From the NCBI GenBank assembly GCA_947627135.1, contig CANQUV010000003.1, positions 62,001-126,000 on the forward strand: 64,000 nt of DNA, in the 5' to 3' direction. Positions 53,944-61,172 of this stretch are shown here, piece by piece. The notes under the pieces are model-generated. The model saw only the letters and a list, made by a program, of their open reading frames with translations. It made no database searches and had not been told where the DNA came from. How positions within the stretch are numbered: the first letter of the stretch is position 1; each line of letters starts with the position of its first letter. Source of the stretch: an uncultured Clostridia bacterium. GTDB taxonomy: Bacteria; Bacillota; Clostridia; Oscillospirales; Acutalibacteraceae. The position numbers and the translations under genes are program-made.

Positions 53944-54798
53944 ATGAAAAATATTATGTCAACAGTTACAGATTATTCGATCATAGTTTTAGGTGCTGTC
54001 GTTTATGCAGTATCAGTTGTCATTTTTACAGCTCCAAACAATATAGCTCCCGGAGGACTTACCGGCATAGGAACGGTTTTAAATTATTTGTATGATCTGC
54101 CGATTGGTGTATTAATTTTTGTTTTTAATATTCCGTTATTTGTGTGGGGAGCAATAGAGAACGGAATAAAATTTCTAACCAAAACAATTATAGGTACAGC
54201 TGTTGTATCGATAGCAATTGATGTATTGGCTCTGTTTTTGCCAACCTATACGGGAGATGTAATGCTGGCGTCGATTTTCGGAGGAATATTAAACGGATTA
54301 GGATTAGGAATTATTTTTTACAGCGGAGGCTCAACAGGCGGAACAGATATTGTATCTTTAAATATTCATAAGCATTTTCCACATATATCCACAGGATCAA
54401 TTATACTTGCAATAGATGCAGTAATAATCATATTTGCAGCAATAATATACAAAAGCATTGAAAGCGCACTTTATGCAGTAATAGCAATATTTGTAAGCAT
54501 AAAGGTAATTGATGCAATTACTTACGGTTTTTCACGGGATAATGGTAAAGCCATGTTTATAGTAACAAATAAATATAAAGAAATAACAGATAAATTATTT
54601 ATTTCAGTAAAAAGAGGAGTAACGCTTCTTGAAGCACAGGGCGGATATAAAATGGATGATAAAAAGGTAATAATGTGTGCTTTAAGACCCCAGCAGGTGC
54701 ATAAGGTAATAAAAATAATAAAATCAATAGATGAAAACGCATTTACAATAGTAACAACAGCAGGAGCAATATGCGGAAACGGATTCAAAAATAAATAG
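53944..54798 (+). CDS. YitT-family (DUF2179) membrane protein
   Basis: A 284-residue protein: about five TM helices, with FTAPNNIAPGGLTGIGTVLNYLYDLPIG and YSGGSTGGTDIVSLNIHKHFP, then a C-terminal DUF2179 domain starting near residue 215. The family is a suspected transporter with no proven substrate. It stands 22 bases after mrnC and before the rpsF promoter. Confidence 0.92.
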   Translation: MKNIMSTVTDYSIIVLGAVVYAVSVVIFTAPNNIAPGGLTGIGTVLNYLYDLPIGVLIFVFNIPLFVWGAIENGIKFLTKTIIGTAVVSIAIDVLALFLPTYTGDVMLASIFGGILNGLGLGIIFYSGGSTGGTDIVSLNIHKHFPHISTGSIILAIDAVIIIFAAIIYKSIESALYAVIAIFVSIKVIDAITYGFSRDNGKAMFIVTNKYKEITDKLFISVKRGVTLLEAQGGYKMDDKKVIMCALRPQQVHKVIKIIKSIDENAFTIVTTAGAICGNGFKNK

Positions 54799-54830
54799 AG
54801 AAATAAGATTAGAAAAAAGCAGCAGAAATA

Positions 54831-54858
54831 TTGACAAAAAATAAAATTATGATATAAT
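54831..54858 (+). promoter_or_regulatory. Promoter of the rpsF-ssb-rpsR operon
   Basis: TTGACA (54831-54836) and TATAAT (54853-54858) with 16 bases between, about 75 bases upstream of rpsF. Confidence 0.85.
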
Positions 54859-54864
54859 AACTCT

Positions 54865-54929
54865 GTTATAAAGATTATAACATTCCTTGCGGCGAAAGCC
54901 GCCATAAGTCCGGAAGGAGGTGCAATAGA
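54865..54929 (+). promoter_or_regulatory. S6/S18-type leader of rpsF
   Basis: The leader has a GC-rich hairpin (GCGGC GAAA GCCGC, a GNRA tetraloop) around 54889-54902, enclosed by CCTT and AAGG, then CCGGAAGGAGG next to the start. S6-S18 leaders in bacteria bear a CCG element bound by the S6:S18 complex; the CCG here overlaps the ribosome binding site region. Called on position and stem. Confidence 0.5.
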
Positions 54930-55226
54930 ATGGCAATAACAGCAAATTACGAAACAGTAATGATAATTTCAATGAAGCAGGGTGAAGAAGGCATACAGTC
55001 GATCATCGAGAAATTCAAAGCTTTAATTGAAAAAAATGCCACTTTAAAGAATGTTGACGAATGGGGCAAGAGAAAGCTTGCTTATCTTATCAACAAAGAG
55101 AGTGAAGGCTATTATGTGCTGATGAATTTTGAAAGTACAGCAGAGTTTCCGTCGGAGCTTGACCGTATTTACAAAATCACAGACGGAGTAATGCGTTCAC
55201 TAATAATCAAAAAAGAAGACGAATAA
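54930..55226 (+). CDS. rpsF: 30S ribosomal protein S6
   Basis: A 98-residue S6 with YETVMIISMKQGEEG, GKRKLAYLINKESEGYYVLMNF and RIYKITDGVMRSLII. AAGGAGGTG lies just upstream. It forms a heterodimer with S18 on the platform of the 30S subunit. It is first in the conserved rpsF-ssb-rpsR operon. Confidence 0.97.
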   Translation: MAITANYETVMIISMKQGEEGIQSIIEKFKALIEKNATLKNVDEWGKRKLAYLINKESEGYYVLMNFESTAEFPSELDRIYKITDGVMRSLIIKKEDE

Positions 55227-55269
55227 TTAAATTGTAGGATTTATCCGAACACGAAAGGGAAGCACAAAA

Positions 55270-55746
55270 ATGTTAAACAGAGTAATATTAATGGGAAGGC
55301 TGGTATCAGACCCTGAATTAAAGACAACATCAAACGGAATAAGTGTAACATCAGTAAGATTAGCAGTAGACCGTAATTATGTAAAATCAGGCGAAGAGAG
55401 AAAAGCAGATTTTTTTGATATAGTATGTTGGAGAAGCACAGCAGAATTCGTATGCCGATATTTTGGCAAAGGCTCGTTAATAGCAGTAGAAGGACAACTT
55501 CAAAGCAGAACCTACCAGGCAAAAGACGGAACAAACCGATATGTGGTAGAAGTTGTAGCAGACAATGTATCATTTACAGGCGAGCGTAGAGAGAATTCCG
55601 GACAAACAGGCTATAATCAAACGTATAATCAGTCGTACAGTCAGGTTTATAATGAGCCTGTACCTCAGCAGCCGATGCCGGCATACCAGAGTGGTAGCGT
55701 AGATTCTTTTCAAGAAATGCCTGTTGATGATGACTTGCCTTTCTGA
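55270..55746 (+). CDS. ssb: Single-stranded DNA-binding protein
   Basis: A 158-residue SSB: an OB fold (NRVILMGRLVSDPELKTTSNG; FFDIVCWRSTAEFVCRYFGKGS), a Gln/Tyr-rich flexible linker and the acidic tip VDDDLPF that binds partner proteins. It is co-transcribed with rpsF and rpsR. Confidence 0.97.
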   Translation: MLNRVILMGRLVSDPELKTTSNGISVTSVRLAVDRNYVKSGEERKADFFDIVCWRSTAEFVCRYFGKGSLIAVEGQLQSRTYQAKDGTNRYVVEVVADNVSFTGERRENSGQTGYNQTYNQSYSQVYNEPVPQQPMPAYQSGSVDSFQEMPVDDDLPF

Positions 55747-55790
55747 TTTAATTAACGAATACTAAAATTTGCTTGAAAGGAGCTGTAAAA

Positions 55791-56030
55791 ATGGCTGAAA
55801 AACCAATGAACAGAGGAAGAAAAGCTCGTAGAAAAGTATGCAGCTTTTGTGTTGATAAGGTAGAAAACATAGATTATAAAGATATAGCAAGACTTCGCCG
55901 TTTTATGTCAGAGCGTGGTAAGATATTACCTCGTAGAGTAACAGGAACATGTGCGGCACATCAGAGAGCATTAACAACAGCGATCAAAAGAGCTCGTCAT
56001 CTTGCATTGTTGCCTTATACAACAGACTAA
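55791..56030 (+). CDS. rpsR: 30S ribosomal protein S18 (zinc-binding form)
   Basis: A 79-residue S18. CSFC (Cys17, Cys20) and CAAH (Cys54, His57) match the zinc-binding C+ form, while [29 protein letters not shown] is the core. The ATG at 55791 has AAAGGAG upstream and is preferred to an in-frame ATG at 55773. It is the last gene of the operon. Confidence 0.96.
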   Translation: MAEKPMNRGRKARRKVCSFCVDKVENIDYKDIARLRRFMSERGKILPRRVTGTCAAHQRALTTAIKRARHLALLPYTTD

Positions 56031-56052
56031 ATAAATATTACAGATCATTTTA

Positions 56053-56092
56053 AAGTCGAAACCAATTCAATGAAAAGGTTTCGACTTTTTTA
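56053..56092 (+). terminator. Terminator of the rpsF operon
   Basis: A perfect 11-bp stem, AAGTCGAAACC (56053-56063) with GGTTTCGACTT (56077-56087), followed by TTTTTATTTTTTT. Confidence 0.92.
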
Positions 56093-56307
56093 TTTTTTTA
56101 AAGTAGTATATATATTTATTTAGTAAATTTTTTTAAAATAATTTTATATTTAAGAAGTAATATAAAAATTTATATAAAGAATAATTCTGCAAAATAATTA
56201 TTATAAAAAATAACAAGAATTTATTGTTAAACTGCAAAAACAATAATTCATTTTTTTGTAAGATATGTAAAAATATATAAAAAAAGTATAAAAATTGTGA
56301 AAAACTA
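56093..56307. other. AT-rich intergenic stretch, no gene
   Basis: About 215 bases of very AT-rich DNA with short A and T runs. I see no gene, RNA or site. Possible short minus-strand frames here are made of Phe, Ile and Tyr codons only, a sign of base bias rather than coding. Confidence 0.6.
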
Positions 56308-56336
56308 TTGTAAAATTCGTTATAAAATGATAATAT
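56308..56336 (+). promoter_or_regulatory. Candidate promoter of the CotH-dockerin gene
   Basis: TTGTAA (56308-56313) with TAATAT (56331-56336) at 17 bases; a better TATAAT at 56334-56339 has a spacing of 20. The leader is about 100 bases. Confidence 0.5.
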
Positions 56337-56444
56337 AATAATGTAAATTTTATGTGTGTTAGTATAATTATAAGAAGAATTTTTGAGGTCAGCAAAAATT
56401 TATAATTATAAAAAATGCGCAAATAAATGTACGGAGGTATTATA

Positions 56445-59400
56445 ATGAAAATCAAAAAATCCTTTAAAAAATCAATATCAATTATTTTAACGATATTAAT
56501 GATAGTTTCAACAATGTTGGTTGCAGTAACATCAGTTAGTGCTTCAAATATTACTTCTGACGGCACACAGTATCTGTATTTTAACGGTTCTCCTTCGACT
56601 AATGCTAGTAACTGGGCTAAAGATGGTACTACTGTTCTAAAGTTAAATGCTTATTTTATAAAACCTGATAAAAGTACTGGTGAATGGTCTGACCAGGCTA
56701 CTTTAGTTTCTGGTAATTATTATGCTGTAAAAATTCCTTCGGGTACGTGGGGATATGTTGTTCTTGTTCGTCATAATCCTGCTAATACAAATATACAAAC
56801 ATTTGATAGTAACTGGGGGCAAACTGGAGATTTAAGTTTATCTACCGTAGATAACTATATTAGCAAATTTGATTACAAAGACTTTACGTCGGACACTACT
56901 TGGGGCGACTATGCAGCTCCGGCTAACTCAGTTTCTGCTACAATGACAGGTGCTGGTGTATTAGGCGGTTCAGGTACAAGCGGTAATCCATATATTTTGC
57001 AACAAGGCTCTACTGTAACAGTAAATGCTACTTCAGCAAAAAATAAATTAAACGATACCAATTTGAAATATAAATATTCTTTCAACAGTACAAGTAGTTT
57101 TGGCACCTCTACAAGTAAAACATTTAGTGCATCTACTGTTTCAACATCTAATCAATCATATAAAGTTTATGCAAGATCTTATTATGATACTTATACTAAC
57201 AGTACAAATGCTGATACAACAATTTACTATAAGGTTCAAGCTAAAATTAATTCTTATAAAGTAACCACACCCGGAACAGTTACAGGCGGTAAAGTAACTG
57301 TAAACGGAACTACTGCAACATCAGCAACAGTAGAAGAAGGAAAAACATATACTATATATGTTACACCTAATGATGGATATGAAATAAGTACTTTCACAGT
57401 TGCTGGTGCGGACCAAAAAAGTAAGCTTCAACTATACTCAGATGGTTCATATAGATATACAGGCACTATGGGTTCAAGTGATGTTTCTGTAAATGCAACT
57501 TTTGCAAAAACTGCAACAGCCGGTAAATATATAATTACAGCCGCTGAAGATGAAAAAGGTACACTTTCTTTCAGCGTACCAAATAAAGCTGAAGGAACAG
57601 CTGATGAAAATGATACAGTAACAGTTAATGTAACACCTGCAAGTATATATGACTGTACTGGAATTACCGTAACCGGAGAAGACGGAGCAGTAATTGATAC
57701 ATTAGGCTCAGGCAATAAATATACATTTACAATGCCTGCACAGAATGTAACTGTATCTGCAAACTTTGCAATAAATAAATTAAATTATATTAAGAGCCTT
57801 AATGAAACCGGATTATGGCTTGATGTTGATCCGGATAGAACTGACACAATATCAACACTAATTAAATGGAGCAGTTATAAAGGTACAAATCATTCAACAG
57901 ATACAAATGTTGGTCAAACAGTATATACATTTTATGTTCCAAAGAATGTTGATCTTTCAAATGCAACAATTTACAACGGTTACATCAATAGTGTTACAAT
58001 TTCTGGAACAGCAATTTCTGCTAAATCAAGTGCAGTTGTTGATTTAAGCAGTCATGTAAATGGTGGACTTTTTACTATAACAAGCGGAGTAAGCGGTATA
58101 TGCAGAGTTATGCAAGGTTCAACAGACGCTATGTTCCTTTATACAACTACAACTGATGAAAAAGGCACAAAACCGTATGATTTACCTACTAAAATAAATG
58201 ATGAGCGTATTCCTTATAACGATTCTCAAAAACAAAAACCAAGTAAAGATTCCATAAAGGCAACTGGCGGTAATGTAGTAACAATGTCAAATGACAGCGA
58301 AGTTGCTAAATTCTCAGATACATTGGCACTTTCTCAGGTAAAGGGCAGAGGTAATTCTTCTTGGGAAGCAAGTACAAAAATCTTTGGTAAATACGCTTAC
58401 AATATGAAGCTTGATGAAAAAACATCACTGTTTGGTATGGATAAGTCAAAGAGTTGGTGTCTCCTTGCAAACAATGTTGATGAAACAAGACTTCATAATG
58501 CACTTACCAATCAGCTTGCAGATGATATCGGACTTTACAATTCTCCTGAATACAGATTTGTAGATATTTATGATAACGGTGTATATTTGGGTCAGTATCT
58601 TATCACAGAAAAAGTTGATGTAGGCAGCAGCAAGCTTGTAAAAGGCGAAAGCATTGATGATATAAATGAAAGTGCGCTTGCAGAAGTTGATCCTTCGGCG
58701 GCAATAAACAAAACAACAAGTTCAGGATCATATTCATATAATGACAGCACATATCCAATGCAGTATGCAGTAGTTTCTGATAATTCTTCATTTGACCCGA
58801 ATTTTAAAGAAGGTTATGTGGATCCTGATGGTGTAAACAGTTATGATCCTGGAACATACCTGTTAGAATTTGAAATAGAAGAAAGATATACAGCTGAAGC
58901 TTCTTGGTTTACATCACCAAAGGGACAGCATGTAGTAGTTAAAAGTCCTGAGTATGCTACAAGAGAAGAGGTTGAGTATATAGCTAAAAAGTTTGCAGAA
59001 ATGGAAGCAGATGTATTCACAAGCAATGCAACCTTGTCAACATTAAGCAAACATATGGATGTTGACTCATTTGCAAGAATGTATCTTATTCAAGAACTTT
59101 CATCAAACCTTGATTCAGCCGCTACAAGTTATTATTTAACATTTGATTTGTCAGTTGGAGAAGATAATGCTCGTTTTGTTGCATCACCTGTATGGGACTA
59201 TGACTGGGCATACGGACAGTATATTAAAAATACTAAAGAAGCAGTAGGCGGCGGTATATTAGATACTGATAATCCAACTGCTTGGTTTGCTAAAAACAAA
59301 AAAATGGGCGATAATCAGGCAAATCAATACAGTATTCAGTCAAAACTTTGCCAGAACGAAAACTTCAATTCTGTTGTAAAGAAAGTATGGAACGGTTCCG

Positions 59401-60752
59401 CAACTAAAGACGGTTTCTATAAGATACTTCAAACCTATTATCAAAGCGGCGGTAAACTTGATCAGTGGAAAAACCAGATTTCAAAATCAATAGATATGGA
59501 TGAAACCCGTTGGGGCTTTATAAAAAATGAACCTTCTGAAATAGTAAGTAGTAGTGATGATAAAAACAGCAACGGATGGGGTTCTAAGAACACTGCAAAT
59601 GATCTTGATGGAGCAGTTGAATACCTTAAAAATACTTGGTTGAAAGCTCGTGCAAATTGGTTAAATACAGAAATTAATAAGTATAATAATTATACGCCGA
59701 TTACAACACCTACAATTGAGGCTGTTGATGCAGAGGGATCATCATTACCAAGTGAAGTTGAAAAAGGTACGGCTTATGTAATTAAAGTTACATCAGAAAG
59801 TAATGAAGCATTTGTCACCTATGAATTATATGACAACGGTAAAAAGGTTGATTCAAATGACACGGGTATCTTTACAATCAGTAATGCTGAATCCGGTACA
59901 CATGAATATACAGTAAAAGCTGTTTATTCATATAATGGTACAGAAACCGAAAAATCATCAACAAAAGTAACTGTTGTTGTAAAAAATGATGAAAAACCAA
60001 CAGATCCAACTGATCCGACAGTTCCGACAGATCCAACAGATCCGACAGATACGCAGCCGACACAACCTGAAGGAGAAAAACTTAATGGAGTTAAAATAAG
60101 ATTTAAGGGTACAACATTAAAGACTTATGCAGTAAAATTCTCATTTGACGGTGCTGATCCACAAGATATGACGCAAGTTTCAAAGTCTGACAATGGATAT
60201 ATAGGAACTTATTATACAGGAGCATACAGATTCTATTGGTATGAGGTAACTCTTCCTGAAGTAACAGTAGGAAATAGCTATACATTAAGATTTACAACAG
60301 AAAAGAGTAATATGGATGCGTCAACAACAATAGATTTCTCAAAATGTCCTAAAGATAAAATAATTTATTACGGCGTTGACGATATGGTAGACGGAACAAC
60401 TCTTACAGATATAACAACTAATGCAACAGCAAAAGAGTGTTTCAGATCTGTACAAAATATGTTTACAAATGTTGATGATTGGTTTGATCCGGTTCCTGCA
60501 AAAGCTATGGCAACAACTGTAAACGCAGATGGAACTACAACACAAAAAGCTTACCAAATTGGCGACGTAGATAACAGTAATACGGTCAATATAAAGGATG
60601 TTACAAAGCTTCAGTTAAGTATTGCAGAATTAACTGATGATACAAATAATATTGAAGTTTTTGGTGATTTTGATATTGACGGTGATGTAAATGTAAGAGA
60701 CGCAACAAAAATTCAGATGTATGTTGCAAAAATAAACTATTCATTTAAATAG
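56445..60752 (+). CDS. Large secreted CotH-kinase-family protein with C-terminal dockerin
   Basis: A 1435-residue exported protein with a signal peptide to about residue 34 (VSVSAS). Residues 35-160 form a beta-rich module of unknown type. Repeats of the YKVTTPGTVTGGKVTVNG kind, like InlB B-repeats, fill about 260-440. The CotH kinase-like domain is at about 600-1080, with YNMKLDEKTSLFGMDKSKSW and LLANNVDETRLHN. A Big/Ig-like domain and a PTDPTDP linker (1185-1207) follow, then a beta module, then a dockerin (1370-1435) with two calcium loops, GDVDNSNTVNIKD and GDFDIDGDVNVRD. The start at 56445 follows GGAGGTATTATA. It could be attached to a cohesin scaffold. Confidence 0.9.
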   Translation: MKIKKSFKKSISIILTILMIVSTMLVAVTSVSASNITSDGTQYLYFNGSPSTNASNWAKDGTTVLKLNAYFIKPDKSTGEWSDQATLVSGNYYAVKIPSGTWGYVVLVRHNPANTNIQTFDSNWGQTGDLSLSTVDNYISKFDYKDFTSDTTWGDYAAPANSVSATMTGAGVLGGSGTSGNPYILQQGSTVTVNATSAKNKLNDTNLKYKYSFNSTSSFGTSTSKTFSASTVSTSNQSYKVYARSYYDTYTNSTNADTTIYYKVQAKINSYKVTTPGTVTGGKVTVNGTTATSATVEEGKTYTIYVTPNDGYEISTFTVAGADQKSKLQLYSDGSYRYTGTMGSSDVSVNATFAKTATAGKYIITAAEDEKGTLSFSVPNKAEGTADENDTVTVNVTPASIYDCTGITVTGEDGAVIDTLGSGNKYTFTMPAQNVTVSANFAINKLNYIKSLNETGLWLDVDPDRTDTISTLIKWSSYKGTNHSTDTNVGQTVYTFYVPKNVDLSNATIYNGYINSVTISGTAISAKSSAVVDLSSHVNGGLFTITSGVSGICRVMQGSTDAMFLYTTTTDEKGTKPYDLPTKINDERIPYNDSQKQKPSKDSIKATGGNVVTMSNDSEVAKFSDTLALSQVKGRGNSSWEASTKIFGKYAYNMKLDEKTSLFGMDKSKSWCLLANNVDETRLHNALTNQLADDIGLYNSPEYRFVDIYDNGVYLGQYLITEKVDVGSSKLVKGESIDDINESALAEVDPSAAINKTTSSGSYSYNDSTYPMQYAVVSDNSSFDPNFKEGYVDPDGVNSYDPGTYLLEFEIEERYTAEASWFTSPKGQHVVVKSPEYATREEVEYIAKKFAEMEADVFTSNATLSTLSKHMDVDSFARMYLIQELSSNLDSAATSYYLTFDLSVGEDNARFVASPVWDYDWAYGQYIKNTKEAVGGGILDTDNPTAWFAKNKKMGDNQANQYSIQSKLCQNENFNSVVKKVWNGSATKDGFYKILQTYYQSGGKLDQWKNQISKSIDMDETRWGFIKNEPSEIVSSSDDKNSNGWGSKNTANDLDGAVEYLKNTWLKARANWLNTEINKYNNYTPITTPTIEAVDAEGSSLPSEVEKGTAYVIKVTSESNEAFVTYELYDNGKKVDSNDTGIFTISNAESGTHEYTVKAVYSYNGTETEKSSTKVTVVVKNDEKPTDPTDPTVPTDPTDPTDTQPTQPEGEKLNGVKIRFKGTTLKTYAVKFSFDGADPQDMTQVSKSDNGYIGTYYTGAYRFYWYEVTLPEVTVGNSYTLRFTTEKSNMDASTTIDFSKCPKDKIIYYGVDDMVDGTTLTDITTNATAKECFRSVQNMFTNVDDWFDPVPAKAMATTVNADGTTTQKAYQIGDVDNSNTVNIKDVTKLQLSIAELTDDTNNIEVFGDFDIDGDVNVRDATKIQMYVAKINYSFK
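59997..60072 (+). repeat. Pro-Thr-Asp linker repeat
   Basis: Tandem copies close to CCAACAGATCCGACAGAT encode a PTDPTD-type linker (about 23 residues) between the Ig-like part and the C-terminal module of the CotH-dockerin protein. Such linkers are typical of cellulosomal enzymes. Confidence 0.85.
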
Positions 60753-60781
60753 AGTTAAGTATAAATGAAATAATATATAAC

Positions 60782-60822
60782 AAAATGAAAAGTCACAGCT
60801 TAATGTTGTGACTTTTCATTTT
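60782..60822 (+). terminator. Terminator of the CotH-dockerin gene
   Basis: A 16-bp stem, AAAATGAAAAGTCACA (60782-60797) with TGTGACTTTTCATTTT (60807-60822), followed by a T-rich tail. Confidence 0.92.
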
Positions 60823-61172
60823 AAAATTTTTATTAATATTTTACATTAACAATATTAACTAATTAAATACAAAATTTCTAAAATATAATAAGCAAAAATG
60901 CTGAAAAAAATTAAAAATTAAAATAATAGTCCAATATATTGTTGTTTTAACTAAATATTATGCAATTATATTGTGCGTTGTAACAAAACTTTTTTAAAAA
61001 ATATACAAATTACAATATTTATATTGAAAAATTATAAACTAAATGTTATAATCATAGTGTAAAAATTTTAGTGAATTTACTATATTATTGTGCAGTTTTT
61101 GCCTATCAGTAGGTCAGGCTGAATAGAAGTAATACTGTAAATTCGTTATAAAAAGTATATGGAGGTATTATA
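60823..61172 (+). promoter_or_regulatory. Promoter and leader region of the second large secreted gene
   Basis: TTGAAA (61024-61029) and TATAAT (61047-61052) are 17 bases apart, a good sigma-A promoter. The leader of about 110 bases includes GCCTATCAGTAGGTCAGGC, in which CCTA and TAGG can form a small stem. The bases just before the start are the same as before the CotH gene. The 200 bases before the promoter are AT-rich and empty. Confidence 0.65.

Noticed and set aside
56201..56566. A 121-residue minus-strand frame upstream of the CotH gene
   Set aside because: Nearly all Phe, Ile, Tyr and Leu codons from AT-rich DNA; it runs over the signal-peptide region of a certain gene on the other strand.
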